Shown here in pieces: positions 7,642 to 16,544 of a stretch of 46,994 nucleotides of DNA. A program made the translations under genes and the position numbers. Every line of letters starts with the position of its first letter. Within the stretch, counting starts at the first letter, position 1. The notes beneath the pieces were generated by a model that was not told where the DNA came from, made no database searches, and saw nothing but the letters and a program-made list of their open reading frames with translations. Origin of the DNA: Thaumasiovibrio occultus (GTDB lineage: Bacteria; Pseudomonadota; Gammaproteobacteria; Enterobacterales; Vibrionaceae); assembly GCA_019703815.1 (NCBI GenBank), contig AP023053.1, positions 1 through 46,994 of the forward strand, in the 5' to 3' direction.

Positions 7642-8122
7642 CGTAGTTTAATCCCTAAAAGTCATGCTTCCGGTTGATGCTGTATCTTAAGCAAATGCGG
7701 GGGTTAAATCATCTTAACAACGCGGGATTTTTAGAGAAAAGCGGCGGAGTTCCGATCCATATCAAGAGATCGTGATGATCGCGGTGAATCGTAAGAGGAT
7801 CGCCATGTTGATCGTCGGCGCGAGACGCAAAACCGCAAAGAGAGTGACACAATGGGATGGTGATTTGAGACGAGCAAGGTCGCGAGCTAAGGCTAAGCCA
7901 AGTCGGCGATTAAGGTGAGAGCTCGCGAGTAAATTGTCTAATTATTAAGCGTAAAAACGCATTTTAATTGATGCTTATAACAGTTTTGTATTCTTTTGCT
8001 CTCAATGTTCTGAATTTGTTGAGAAAGTCAAAGTTGGCAATGGGAGTTTGCCGCAGAATAGCCCGCGAGGCAGTGGCTTCAAACACCAATAATAATAACG
8101 GAAGAGTGACAAGGAGAAGTGT
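7642..8122. other. 481-bp divergent intergenic region
   Basis: It separates the minus-strand ligase gene from uxaC and must hold both promoters. Five GATC sites fall within 60 bp (7754-7813) without matching the RctB iteron consensus. The 3' part (7930-8000) is A/T-rich. No gene, parS2 site or clear operator palindrome was found. Confidence 0.5.
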
Positions 8123-9535
8123 ATGAAAGCCTTCATACGTAAAGATTTTTTGCTGACAAATGATATTGGGCGCGAGCTTTACCACGATTACGCCAAGCAT
8201 CAGCCAATTTATGACTATCACTGTCACTTAAATCCGGCAGATATCGCCAACAACCGTCGTTTCGATAACTTGACCAAATTGTGGTTAGACGGCGATCACT
8301 ACAAATGGCGCGGCATGCGCACCGCCGGTATTGAAGAGCGCTTGATCTCAAGCCCGGATACCACAGACTACGATAAGTTTTTGGCATGGGCGAAAACCGT
8401 GCCACAAACCTTAGGTAACCCGCTTTACCATTGGGCCCACTTGGAGCTAAAACGCCCGTTTGGGATTAAAAATTTACTGCTATCACCGGAAACTGCGCCG
8501 GACATTTGGCGTGAGTGTAACGCCAAGCTGACTAAGCCTGAGTTCAGCGCGCGCGGTTTGATCCAACAAATGAACGTTGCGATGTTAGCGACCACGGACG
8601 ATCCAGTTGATTCCCTTGAGCACCACGCCACGCTGGCCAAAGATGTCGGTTTTGGGGTTGAGGTTAGACCGACGTGGTGTCCAGATAAGCTGATCAAAAT
8701 TGAAAAAGACGGCTTTGGTGATTACATCGGTAAGTTAAGCCGCTCGGCCGATACCTACATTGTCGGTTTTAAGAGTTTGCTTGGCGCGTTGGAAAAACGT
8801 TTAGAGCATTTCGCGGCGCATGGCTGTTTGGCGGCGGATCATACCCTTGAGGTGGTGCGTTATGCGCCAGTGCCGTCCACCAGCGCACTTGATCGCATTT
8901 TGAACCACCGTTTACGCGGTGACGAGCTCACCGAGCTGGAAAAAGCCCAGTTTTCGACCGCAGTACAAGTGTGGTTGGCACAGCAATATGTGCGCTTAGG
9001 GTGGGTGATGCAGCTACACATCGGTGCGCAAAGCAATAACAACTCACGAATGTTTGCCCATTTAGGCGCGGCAGCGGGCTTTGACTCGATTGGCGATCGC
9101 AATTACTCCCGTGAATTAGCTAACTTGCTTGATACCATGGATCGCACGGATCACCTGCCAAAAACGATCCTTTACTGTCTAAACCCTCGTGATAACGAAA
9201 TGATCGCGTCGATGGCCGGTAACTTCCAAGGTGGTGGGGTGGCCAGCAAGATCCAATTCGGTGCGGGCTGGTGGTTTAACGATCACAAGAAAGGGATGAC
9301 ACGCCAGCTTGAGCAGATCTCTCAACTCGGTTTGCTTAGTCAGTTTGTCGGGATGCCGACGGACTCGAACAGCTTCCTCGCGTTCTCGCGCCATGAATAT
9401 TTCCGTCGCATCTTGTGTAACATGATTGGCGGCTGGGCTGAAGATGGCGAAGTGCCACGCGACATCAAATTGCTGGGCAATATGGTGAGCAATATCTGTT
9501 TCCACAATGCGAAGAATTACTTCGAAGGCAACTAG
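8123..9535 (+). CDS. uxaC: Glucuronate isomerase
   Basis: Converts D-glucuronate to D-fructuronate and D-galacturonate to D-tagaturonate, the first step of hexuronate breakdown in the cytoplasm. The 470-residue length equals that of E. coli UxaC. Metal-binding YHCHLNP (His33, His35) and the family blocks [27 protein letters not shown]-like segment [51 protein letters not shown] and [20 protein letters not shown] are present. AAGGAG at 8111-8116 precedes the ATG by 6 nt. No other hexuronate gene (uxuA, uxaB, kdgK, transporter, UxuR) lies in the window, so the rest of the pathway must be elsewhere. A parS2 site lies between the stop and the terminator. Confidence 0.97.
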   Translation: MKAFIRKDFLLTNDIGRELYHDYAKHQPIYDYHCHLNPADIANNRRFDNLTKLWLDGDHYKWRGMRTAGIEERLISSPDTTDYDKFLAWAKTVPQTLGNPLYHWAHLELKRPFGIKNLLLSPETAPDIWRECNAKLTKPEFSARGLIQQMNVAMLATTDDPVDSLEHHATLAKDVGFGVEVRPTWCPDKLIKIEKDGFGDYIGKLSRSADTYIVGFKSLLGALEKRLEHFAAHGCLAADHTLEVVRYAPVPSTSALDRILNHRLRGDELTELEKAQFSTAVQVWLAQQYVRLGWVMQLHIGAQSNNNSRMFAHLGAAAGFDSIGDRNYSRELANLLDTMDRTDHLPKTILYCLNPRDNEMIASMAGNFQGGGVASKIQFGAGWWFNDHKKGMTRQLEQISQLGLLSQFVGMPTDSNSFLAFSRHEYFRRILCNMIGGWAEDGEVPRDIKLLGNMVSNICFHNAKNYFEGN

Positions 9536-9562
9536 TTTTTGCCGCGATAACCACTGTACAGG

Positions 9563-9577
9563 TTTTACACTGTAAAT
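9563..9577. promoter_or_regulatory. parS2: parS2 centromere site
   Basis: TTTACACTGTAAA (9564-9576) is a perfect inverted repeat matching the ParB2 site consensus. It is transcribed as part of the uxaC 3' untranslated region, just before the terminator. Confidence 0.85.
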
Positions 9578-9581
9578 CCGT

Positions 9582-9611
9582 AAAGCCCTGCCATCACTGG
9601 CGGGGCTTTTT
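9582..9611 (+). terminator. Terminator of uxaC
   Basis: AAAGCCCTGCCA pairs with TGGCGGGGCTTT (one mismatched pair) around TCAC, with Ts continuing to 9611. Confidence 0.88.
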
Positions 9612-9807
9612 GTTTTCTGCGCTAACCTAACGGCTTCTGTCGGCGTTGTTGCGGGCTGTTTTTCGAGCGAGTCGTCAATTGTATTACGTCACTTGCCGGA
9701 TTTTCAGCAAGGCAGTGGTGTCACTCTCGGAACTGCGTAGGCTGACTGGCAACCGAATTGCAGTATTGTCAAATTGTCCGAGCTATTGATAAAAAAAGGA
9801 AAAGACA

Positions 9808-10497
9808 ATGGGCTGGGATATCAGTTATCACCCGGTGGGTGAAAACGACTTTCGTGACATTTATTGCGCTGGATTGGCCGATCCAGAGTTTTACAAAACC
9901 ATCGCGACCCAATTTGGGTTAGATGACATTTACACCGAGCAACTCAAGCTGAGCTTTGACGAAGCGCGCGCATTGGGGCTGGATGTTGAATTTAATAAAG
10001 TTCACTCCTATTCCATGGCAATCGTGTCGGGCTATCTAAGAAAGTATCATTACATTCGTGGTGGCAGTTTCTCGTTTGCGTTAGAGCATGAGGTGATGTT
10101 TGATTACATCGCTGACTGGGATGACTATCTACCGCCTGAGTGGGACGGGGTCGAGACGATCGACTCGCTGACCGAGAACTATTGCGGCGGGGTCTACTTG
10201 CCGCATGAAGCGTTGAAACGTCTGCGCGCCGACTATGAAACACAAGCGGAAGTGAAAGCGGTCTTGGATGAGATATTCTCCGATGGACGTTTGGCGATTT
10301 TCTGGAAAGCGGTGGATGAAGCGATTGCCAATGGCATGGGTCTGTTAGAAGCGACGGAAGTGGTTGAGCCCAATCCGCTCAATATCAATCAAACGACCTG
10401 CATGACCAATCTGCATAACTGCTATCCCGATGGGGTCATTTTGTATGTTCAAGCCGCGATGGCGCAAATTGAAGCGATTAAAGCGGCGCAGTCTTAG
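9808..10497 (+). CDS. Hypothetical protein, 229 aa
   Basis: I do not recognise a family. The protein is soluble, acidic and rich in aromatic residues, with no signal peptide or membrane segment. Notable stretches are MGWDISYHP at the start, FSFALEHEVMFDYIADWDDYLPPEWDGVE in the middle and TTCMTNLHNCYPDGVILY near the end. Such aromatic/acidic small proteins are often immunity- or phage-type, but nothing specific supports that here. A purine-rich AAAAAAAGGAAAAG upstream of the ATG is a good ribosome site. The gene stands alone between two terminators. Confidence 0.85.
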   Translation: MGWDISYHPVGENDFRDIYCAGLADPEFYKTIATQFGLDDIYTEQLKLSFDEARALGLDVEFNKVHSYSMAIVSGYLRKYHYIRGGSFSFALEHEVMFDYIADWDDYLPPEWDGVETIDSLTENYCGGVYLPHEALKRLRADYETQAEVKAVLDEIFSDGRLAIFWKAVDEAIANGMGLLEATEVVEPNPLNINQTTCMTNLHNCYPDGVILYVQAAMAQIEAIKAAQS

Positions 10498-10504
10498 CGC
10501 AATC

Positions 10505-10527
10505 AAAGGGAGCGTGGCTCCCTTTTT
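10505..10527 (+). terminator. Terminator of the 9808-10497 gene
   Basis: GGGAGC (10508-10513) and GCTCCC (10517-10522) around GTG, with AAA before and T5 after. Confidence 0.9.
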
Positions 10528-10876
10528 GACCCTTATCCGCTACTCTCCTCATCGTCTTTCTTGCTCACCGTTTTTATTCAAGGTTTCTCTTACTCAGGTC
10601 TTTCTTACTTAACGTTTTTTTATTCAACGTCTAATACCCAAGCACCTTGAGGTTACTTGGGTATAGCCTATTGCTGGCGATTCGATGTCTTCTCTATTTC
10701 CTCTCTTTTTCCTCTCTTTTTATCTTTTTCTTTTCTCACTGTTTGGCTGTCAGTCTTTTTTACAGTTGTCGTTTGGCTGGTGAGAGAAAATGGAAGCAAA
10801 TGAGTGGCTTAAAAACATGGTGCGTATGTTGCAGTGTGCATATCGGGTATTCAAACGTTTACAGTGGAGGTCTCGA
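10528..10876. other. Gene-free gap with polypyrimidine tract
   Basis: Between the terminator and the PEP-CTERM gene lie a solo repeat (10634-10665) and a striking pyrimidine tract at about 10687-10740, almost only C and T on the plus strand. A promoter must follow or overlap it. A longer in-frame upstream start at 10790 exists for the next gene, but the signal-peptide start at 10877 is far better supported. Confidence 0.6.
10634..10665. repeat. Solo copy of the TATACCC/GGGTATA repeat family
   Basis: ATACCCAAG (10634-10642) and CTTGGGTAT (10656-10664) form an inverted repeat. The right part (10642-10665) is a 24-bp arm nearly identical to the terminal repeats of the element at 26616-26881. 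It could be a collapsed or internally deleted copy of that element. Confidence 0.7.
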
Positions 10877-11488
10877 ATGAAAAAACTGTTACTGGCGTCA
10901 ACCTTATTGTGTGCAGGCGCGGCAAATGCGGTGGTGATTGACTTTGATAACTTGCCCATGGGCGGTGCCATTGCCAGCGGCACGGTGATCACCAATCAAT
11001 ATGCCCCTTGGGGGGTGACGTTTTCTGTATTGGAAGATGATGTGGTGCAAGCGGGCGGCCCACTAGCGACAACGGAGTTTGCGCCTGCGGGTCAGCAAGG
11101 CAACCGTCTGGGTAACTTTTTCAATTCGTCGACTTCAGACCGTGGTGATATTCTGCGTATCGACTTTACCGATCCGGTGACTAACATCACCTTTGATTTC
11201 TTCCCGCAGGGTAGCCAAGGTGGTCAAACCCGCGTGCTGGCATTAGATAGCGGGTTGATGACAGTGTCGGATAACCTAACCGGCATTTCGGGTTTCCCTG
11301 TGATCGAAAATTACGCGGTGCAGGGCAGTGGGATCAGCCGCCTCGATATTTTCCAACCGACCGACATTTGGAACTGGGGTTTAGATAACCTGTCGTTTGA
11401 GGTGGTCGATGTGCCTGAGCCGGTCTCGCTGGCATTTTTAGGCTTAGGTTTGGCAGGCTTTGGTTTATATCGCCGTAAAAAGGCCTAA
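10877..11488 (+). CDS. PEP-CTERM sorting-signal protein
   Basis: A secreted protein carrying the exosortase-recognised PEP-CTERM tail. The start at 10877 is chosen because GGAGG (10866-10870) precedes it by 6 nt and translation gives a clean signal peptide (MKKLLLASTLLCAGAANA). The 203-residue protein has a beta-rich body (DFDNLPMGGAI...GDILRIDFTDPVTNITFDF) resembling secreted carbohydrate- or matrix-binding folds. The tail VPEPVSLAFLGLGLAGFG plus YRRKKA contains the PEP motif, a hydrophobic helix and a basic end. Such proteins are usually linked to exopolysaccharide or floc matrix and need exosortase (EpsH/XrtA). None is encoded in this window. Function of the body is unknown. Confidence 0.9.
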   Translation: MKKLLLASTLLCAGAANAVVIDFDNLPMGGAIASGTVITNQYAPWGVTFSVLEDDVVQAGGPLATTEFAPAGQQGNRLGNFFNSSTSDRGDILRIDFTDPVTNITFDFFPQGSQGGQTRVLALDSGLMTVSDNLTGISGFPVIENYAVQGSGISRLDIFQPTDIWNWGLDNLSFEVVDVPEPVSLAFLGLGLAGFGLYRRKKA

Positions 11489-11565
11489 TGGCGTTGCCAT
11501 TGTTGAGTAGCTATTGTTGAGGAGCCATAGTTGAGCTGCCCTTTTAGTTGACATTGGTCGAACAG

Positions 11566-11606
11566 CGCAGTAAGCCTCAGTATTTTCTGAGGCTTACTGC
11601 GTTTTT
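11566..11606 (+). terminator. Terminator of the PEP-CTERM gene, abutting nnrS
   Basis: A 15-bp perfect stem (11566-11580 with 11587-11601) around TATTTT is followed by T5. The T-run overlaps the nnrS stop codon (11605-11607, minus strand), so the same hairpin also forms at the 3' end of nnrS RNA, without a T-run on that strand. Confidence 0.9.
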
Positions 11607-12858
11607 ATCCCGGCATTCCATCAACTCTGGCTTTCCACAACATGGGAATGAACTGCCAGCAATAGAGCGCAAACGCGACAATCCACAAGATCCCGGTGAT
11701 TTGCACCAGCAAGACTATCTGCGCTGGAAGTAACGTGACGCCGATCGTGCGGATCAACGCCGCGATAAACAACGCACTATAAGCAAGCCCCATCGCGGGT
11801 CCTTGGTAAATATTGCGCCCAGTGTGCCCCATGGTAACCCGCGCCATCATTGCGAGAATAATCCCGCCCAGCGCGCCAATCGCAAATAAGTGCAAGAAGG
11901 TGTGTGCAGTGAAGGCGTTTTCCGTCGTTGCCCTTACCAATAAACTGGCGGGAATACATAAAAAGCCCAGATGGAGCGACCACACCAGCGGCTCGCTGCA
12001 GGTGCGCCAAGGCAGCCAACGCAGCGCGCGTATCAGTTGGAAAACACCGGCCACCAGCATCAGCGCTTGAGTCATCAGAGCATGTGTCACCAGCGTTTCA
12101 CCGATGGCGATACTGAACCTTGGCATTAGGCTTAGCACAAACAATAACGCCAGCGGCAGATTCGCCGCCCACTCTAACCAGACCCATTTAGCTGGTGGCG
12201 TAAAGTTAAACTTTCGCGCGGTAAAGAAGGGGATCACCCGCCCGCCCATGATCGCCAGCAGCAAAGTAAACCACCACAACATCGCTTGCCACACCGCAGA
12301 GCTGCTGATCGGTGCAATCAGCATTGAAGAAAACAGGGGCGAAGATAATTGCGCCGAGGAAAGCAGGGACGCGTAACTGGCGAGGTTGGCCAGCAGCGCG
12401 GCGATAAACAGAGGCACAAAAAACAGGTTTCGCCATCCCTTCGCAATCACAACCCGCTTACCGACTTCCCAGCCGAGAAACAGTAAAAATAGCGATTCGA
12501 TGCTGGCGGTTAACCACAGTGGTACGGGTAACCACAGCATGACCCGCGGTAGAAGCCACAATGCGACAAGGGCGATCAAAGCATTGGCTTTGGTGCCTGT
12601 TATATTGGTCCAGGTTTGTACTGCGGTTAACACAAAGCCCGCAACCACCGCCATTGAAAAGCCGAAGATCATTTCATGCACATGCCACCACAGCGGCGGA
12701 ACTTGTAAGCTTGCCGGCGTATTGGTCGGCCAAATTGAAATCCAGATAGCAATCGCGACGATCGCGTAGATCCCGGCGAGTAAAAAGAATGGGCGAAAAC
12801 CCAAACGCCAGAGCGGGAAGATAGCTTCTTCTTTCTGGCGATCAACGATATTTATCAT
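11605..12858 (-). CDS. nnrS: NnrS family heme/copper membrane protein
   Basis: NnrS is a polytopic inner-membrane protein that protects against nitrosative stress; it is known in Vibrio cholerae and denitrifiers. The protein (417 residues) opens with the family hallmark PLWRLGFRPFFLLAG and has about 12 membrane segments. Histidine-containing motifs such as WWHVHEMIFGFS (about residues 60-75) and HTFLHLFAIGALGG fit metal or heme binding. I start at ATG 12858 (MINIVDRQ) with GGAAGA upstream; a TTG start at 12879 is possible but weaker. It is divergent from norR, and a sigma-54 promoter with a NorR palindrome lies upstream, placing it in the NO response. Confidence 0.93.
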   Translation of the reverse strand: MINIVDRQKEEAIFPLWRLGFRPFFLLAGIYAIVAIAIWISIWPTNTPASLQVPPLWWHVHEMIFGFSMAVVAGFVLTAVQTWTNITGTKANALIALVALWLLPRVMLWLPVPLWLTASIESLFLLFLGWEVGKRVVIAKGWRNLFFVPLFIAALLANLASYASLLSSAQLSSPLFSSMLIAPISSSAVWQAMLWWFTLLLAIMGGRVIPFFTARKFNFTPPAKWVWLEWAANLPLALLFVLSLMPRFSIAIGETLVTHALMTQALMLVAGVFQLIRALRWLPWRTCSEPLVWSLHLGFLCIPASLLVRATTENAFTAHTFLHLFAIGALGGIILAMMARVTMGHTGRNIYQGPAMGLAYSALFIAALIRTIGVTLLPAQIVLLVQITGILWIVAFALYCWQFIPMLWKARVDGMPG

Positions 12859-12892
12859 AGTGGTGTGTCTTCCGAGCAAAATAGTGAGTCGC

Positions 12893-12949
12893 TAATACGT
12901 GCTTGTTAATACGTATCTGTCTAATACCTGTTTGTTAATGCGTACTTGA
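12893..12949. repeat. Four imperfect 14-bp tandem repeats in the nnrS leader
   Basis: TAATACGTGCTTGT, TAATACGTATCTGTC, TAATACCTGTTTGT and TAATGCGTACTTGA follow each other without gaps. They lie between the nnrS sigma-54 promoter and the nnrS start codon, hence mostly in the 5' untranslated leader or around its transcription start. Function unknown. Confidence 0.75.
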
Positions 12950-12952
12950 TAT

Positions 12953-12968
12953 CGCAAGCTTTGTGCCA
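12953..12968 (-). promoter_or_regulatory. Sigma-54 promoter of nnrS
   Basis: On the minus strand, TGGCACAAAGCTTGCG carries the -24 GG (12967-12966) and -12 GC (12955-12954) exactly 10 bases apart and matches TGGCACG-N4-TTGCW well. The expected transcription start is near 12942, about 85 nt before the nnrS start codon. Confidence 0.85.
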
Positions 12969-13032
12969 GCTTCGCAAAGCCAGAAAAACCGCAGGTTTAG
13001 CGCTTTTGTGGCTGGGGTCTCGGTGTTTAATT

Positions 13033-13049
13033 GATGTCAATAATACATC
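13033..13049. promoter_or_regulatory. NorR-type operator between nnrS and norR
   Basis: GATGT-CAATAAT-ACATC is a perfect inverted repeat fitting the NorR core GT-N7-AC. Its centre is about 98 bp upstream of the inferred nnrS start, a normal distance for a sigma-54 enhancer site. It also lies about 60 bp before the norR ATG, with TATACT (about 13068) as a possible norR -10, so it may also mediate autoregulation. Confidence 0.82.
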
Positions 13050-13104
13050 GGCCCTGACGATCGGTGATATACTCACTACATTATGTGTGTTTTTGAGGTG
13101 GCGA

Positions 13105-14628
13105 ATGTCATCAGTCAGTGTCGAACAAACCTTATTGCAAATCGCCTTAGATCTCAGTGCGAGCTTGCCAGAAGGTCGTCATTATCAACGGCTTATCGAT
13201 GCAATTAATCAATTGCTGCCTTGTGATGCCAGCGCTTTGTTTATTTTAGACAAAGAAGGTTTTCTGGTCCCCAAAGCGGTCAGTGGCTTGTCGCCAGCGG
13301 TGTTAGGGCGACGCTTTTCCCCAGAAGTACATCCCCGCTTAGCCGCGATTTTGGCCAGTCAGTCCCCGGTGCGCTTTGATGCCCACAGCTCACTGCCTGA
13401 TCCGTTTGATGGCTTGGTGGTGGATACCCCGCACCAAGGCATTGATGTTCATGATTGTATGGGATGTAGTTTGTACATCGATGAGGAGTTGATCGGTGCG
13501 ATTACTTTAGATGCGCTCAACCCCAATGCCTTTGAGCACATCGATAGCGTGATGTTAGAAACGCTAACGGCGCTCGCAGCTGCTACGGTGCGCAATGTGT
13601 CGTTGGTTGAGGCGCTAAAAACCGCCAATCAAAAGCAGCAGAGCGTGAATGCGCTGCTGATTGAGCAAGCGCGTCACAAAGAAGGGGAGTTGATTGGTCG
13701 CAGCCCGCAAATGCAGCAACTGCGCCACAATATTTCGCTGGTGGCGGAGTCCGATTTTGCGGTGTTGATCAGCGGTGAAACCGGTACGGGGAAAGAGCTG
13801 GTAGCCCATGCAGTGCATGCGGCGTCGCGTCGTCAGCAAAAGCCGATGGTCTACGTAAACTGCGCTGCGCTGCCAGAATCTATTGCGGAAAGTGAGCTGT
13901 TTGGTCATGTAAAAGGGGCGTTTACCGGCGCACAAAGCGCGCGAGCAGGGAAGTTTGAACTGGCCGACGGCGGCACACTGTTTTTAGATGAAATTGGTGA
14001 GTTGCCGACCTTACTCCAAGCCAAATTATTGCGAGTGATCCAGCAAGGGGAAATTCAGCGGGTAGGGGCGGATAAGAACCTGTATGTGAATGTGCGGATC
14101 ATCGCCGCGACCAACCGCGATCTGCAAACCGAAGTCGCTGAAGGGCGCTTTCGCGCCGATCTCTATCATCGCCTTAACGTGTTTCCTATTCATATCCCGC
14201 CGTTGCGCGAGCGCGAAGGAGATATTCCTTTGCTTTCTGGCTACTTACTGGAAAAAGTGCGTAATCAATTCCATGTGCCGCAGCTTCACATTCATCCGCG
14301 CTGCTTACACCAATTGGAAGCGGCGCACTGGCCGGGCAATGTGCGCGAGCTAGAGCACACCTTGATGCGCGCCGCGCTCCAAACGATCCAACGGGCGGAA
14401 TCGGTGATCAGTGAAGCCGATTTTGGTTTGGTGCCGATCGCGGCAAAACCGGTCGACGGGATCCAAAGCGATCTGCCCCTGCGCCAAGCCATGGATCAGT
14501 TCCAGCGTACTTATATTGCCCAAGCTCTAGAGCAATCTGGCGGCGTTTGGGCACAAGCGGCGAAGCGGCTGGAAATGGATCGCGGTAATCTGTATCGGCT
14601 AGGTAAAAAGCTCGGTTTGATGACCTAG
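13105..14628 (+). CDS. norR: NO-responsive sigma-54 activator NorR
   Basis: NorR senses nitric oxide with a non-heme iron in its GAF domain and then drives sigma-54 transcription. Starting at ATG 13105 (GAGGTG just upstream) gives 507 residues, against 504 in E. coli; an upstream frame to 12946 runs through operator DNA and is rejected. The GAF domain (about 1-190) has LPDPFDG (Asp99) and HDC (His116, Cys118), corresponding to E. coli iron ligands Asp99, His111 and Cys113. The AAA+ domain has Walker A GETGTGKE, the sigma-54 loop GAFTGA and [10 protein letters not shown] Fis-type helix-turn-helix ([21 protein letters not shown]) closes the protein. The neighbours nnrS and hcp-hcr carry its operators. 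Confidence 0.96.
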   Translation: MSSVSVEQTLLQIALDLSASLPEGRHYQRLIDAINQLLPCDASALFILDKEGFLVPKAVSGLSPAVLGRRFSPEVHPRLAAILASQSPVRFDAHSSLPDPFDGLVVDTPHQGIDVHDCMGCSLYIDEELIGAITLDALNPNAFEHIDSVMLETLTALAAATVRNVSLVEALKTANQKQQSVNALLIEQARHKEGELIGRSPQMQQLRHNISLVAESDFAVLISGETGTGKELVAHAVHAASRRQQKPMVYVNCAALPESIAESELFGHVKGAFTGAQSARAGKFELADGGTLFLDEIGELPTLLQAKLLRVIQQGEIQRVGADKNLYVNVRIIAATNRDLQTEVAEGRFRADLYHRLNVFPIHIPPLREREGDIPLLSGYLLEKVRNQFHVPQLHIHPRCLHQLEAAHWPGNVRELEHTLMRAALQTIQRAESVISEADFGLVPIAAKPVDGIQSDLPLRQAMDQFQRTYIAQALEQSGGVWAQAAKRLEMDRGNLYRLGKKLGLMT

Positions 14629-14650
14629 TGTTGCCGTTGTTGTTGCTTCT

Positions 14651-14687
14651 GATGTTAAAAATACATCGATGATGTTTTATTTACATC
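14651..14687. promoter_or_regulatory. Two NorR-type operators upstream of hcp
   Basis: GATGT-TAAAAAT-ACATC (14651-14667) and GATGT-TTTATTT-ACATC (14671-14687) have arms identical to the site at 13033-13049 and are spaced 20 bp start to start. Centres are near -106 and -86 relative to the inferred hcp start. A third, degenerate half-site ACATG occurs at 14724-14728; NorR in E. coli uses three sites. Confidence 0.87.
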
Positions 14688-14738
14688 AGGTCAAATTGGC
14701 GTTTATTTGTAAATCATTGAAATACATGGAGTAAAAAC

Positions 14739-14755
14739 TTGGCACGCCTTGTGCT
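14739..14755 (+). promoter_or_regulatory. Sigma-54 promoter of hcp
   Basis: TTGGCACGCCTTGTGCT has GG (14741-14742) and GC (14753-14754) separated by 10 bases and matches the -24/-12 consensus closely. The transcription start should be near 14765, leaving a leader of about 50 nt before the hcp ATG. Confidence 0.92.
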
Positions 14756-14817
14756 CTTGTAGCGATAAGTTTTCGGGAATTTTCCCTTTAGTTTTAGCGT
14801 TAGGAGAGCACAACCAG

Positions 14818-16479
14818 ATGTTCTGTATTCAATGTGAGCAAACCATTCAAACCCCAACCATCAAAGGCTGCTCTTTCGCCCAAGGGATGTGCGGCAAAAC
14901 CGCAGAAGTTTCCGATCTTCAAGATGTACTGGTTTACGCGCTGCAAGGCGTTTCTTACTGGGCCAACGCGGGTCGCCAATTTGATATTGCGATTGACGCC
15001 ATTGATCAGTGGGCACCGAAAGCCTTCTTCTCGACACTGACCAACGTTAACTTCGATCCAGCACGTATTGCTGAATTTGTGCTGCAAGCCAATGCGTACA
15101 AACAGCAACTTGCACAATTGGTAACAACGGCTGCAGCGATGCAAAACGTAACCCTTGAACCTCTCTCGCCTGCGGCGGCGTTTGAGATCCCACAAACTAG
15201 CGAAGAAATGCTGGCGTTGGCGGCGCAAGCGGCGGTGAACCGTGGCGCGACCGAACTGCATGAAGATGTGATTGGCTTGCGTCTGCTGTGTTTGTATGGC
15301 CTAAAAGGCGCGGCGGCGTATATGGAGCACGCCCGCGTTCTGGGTCAAACTGATGTGGATGTGCACGCTGAGTACCACGAGATCATGGCGTGGCTAGGCA
15401 CCGATCCGCAAGAGATCCAACCGCTGTTTGATACCGCGATGCGCATTGGTCTGTTGAACTACAAAATCATGGCCATGTTGGACAAAGGCGAAACGGATAC
15501 GTTCGGCCACCCAGCTCCAACCCAAGTGAATGTGAAGCCAGTCCAAGGTAAGTGCATCTTGGTGTCGGGCCACGATTTGCATGATTTGGAGAAAATTCTA
15601 CAGCAGACCCAAGGTAAAGGCATTAACGTCTACACCAACGGTGAAATGCTACCGGCGCACTCATACCCAGAGCTGAATAAATACCCGCACCTTGTTGGTA
15701 ACTACGGCAGCGCATGGCAAAACCAGCAAACAGAATTTGCGAACTTCCCTGGCGCGATTGTGATGACCTCGAACTGTTTGCTTAATCCAAACATCGGTCA
15801 GTATGCCGATCGCCTGTTTACTCGCAGCATTGTCGGTTGGCCGGGCGTGAGCCACATTGAAGGGGATGATTTCAGTGAGGTGATCGCCTGCGCCGACGCG
15901 CTGGAAGGCTTCAAGCACAACGAAATTGAACACATGATCACCGTGGGCTTTGGTCGCAACGCGCTAATGGCGGCGGCGCCAGCAGTGATTGATCAAGTGA
16001 AACAAGGCAACATTTCCCATTTCTTCTTGGTTGGCGGTTGTGATGGCGACAAAAAAGAGCGCAACTACTACAACGAGTTCGTCCAACAAGCGCCAGATGA
16101 CAGCCTGATCTTAACCCTTGCGTGCGGTAAGTACCGCTTTAACAAGCAAGATTTTGGCGCGATCAACGGTATTCCACGTCTGCTCGATGTGGGCCAATGT
16201 AACGATGCGTACTCGGCTATCCAATTGGCGTTGGCGCTCGCCGATGAGTTTGGTTGTGGCATTAACGATCTGCCGCTGACTCTGGTGCTGTCGTGGTTCG
16301 AGCAAAAAGCGATTGTGATCTTGCTGACTTTGTTGGCGCTTGGCGTGAAAGGCATTTACGTAGGCCCAACGGCGCCACCGTTCCTAACGCCAAATCTGAT
16401 GGCGATTTTGCAAGATCAATTTGATTTGCGCGGGATCACCACAGTAGAAAACGATCTCAACACCATCTTGAAGAAATAA
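14818..16479 (+). CDS. hcp: Hydroxylamine reductase / hybrid cluster protein Hcp
   Basis: Hcp is a cytoplasmic iron-sulfur enzyme that reduces NO to N2O (and hydroxylamine in vitro) and protects against nitrosative stress. Starting at ATG 14818 (AGGAGA upstream) gives 553 residues, against 550 in E. coli. The N terminus has the enterobacterial-type C-X2-C-X11-C-X6-C pattern (Cys3, Cys6, Cys18, Cys25) for the first iron-sulfur cluster. Hybrid-cluster regions include [41 protein letters not shown] and [30 protein letters not shown]. hcr follows 65 nt later, and the operon is preceded by NorR operators and a sigma-54 promoter. Confidence 0.97.
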   Translation: MFCIQCEQTIQTPTIKGCSFAQGMCGKTAEVSDLQDVLVYALQGVSYWANAGRQFDIAIDAIDQWAPKAFFSTLTNVNFDPARIAEFVLQANAYKQQLAQLVTTAAAMQNVTLEPLSPAAAFEIPQTSEEMLALAAQAAVNRGATELHEDVIGLRLLCLYGLKGAAAYMEHARVLGQTDVDVHAEYHEIMAWLGTDPQEIQPLFDTAMRIGLLNYKIMAMLDKGETDTFGHPAPTQVNVKPVQGKCILVSGHDLHDLEKILQQTQGKGINVYTNGEMLPAHSYPELNKYPHLVGNYGSAWQNQQTEFANFPGAIVMTSNCLLNPNIGQYADRLFTRSIVGWPGVSHIEGDDFSEVIACADALEGFKHNEIEHMITVGFGRNALMAAAPAVIDQVKQGNISHFFLVGGCDGDKKERNYYNEFVQQAPDDSLILTLACGKYRFNKQDFGAINGIPRLLDVGQCNDAYSAIQLALALADEFGCGINDLPLTLVLSWFEQKAIVILLTLLALGVKGIYVGPTAPPFLTPNLMAILQDQFDLRGITTVENDLNTILKK

Positions 16480-16544
16480 CCCTGATTGGCTCTCGCGTGG
16501 TTGGCCGCTTTGGCTAATGCGCGAGGGCTGTCTTTGGATACGCT

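Noticed and set aside
10790-10876. N-terminal extension of the PEP-CTERM frame
   Set aside because: It would hide the signal peptide; the inner ATG has an ideal ribosome site.
12946-13104. N-terminal extension of norR
   Set aside because: It runs through the nnrS promoter and the NorR operator, and known NorR proteins begin at the equivalent of 13105.
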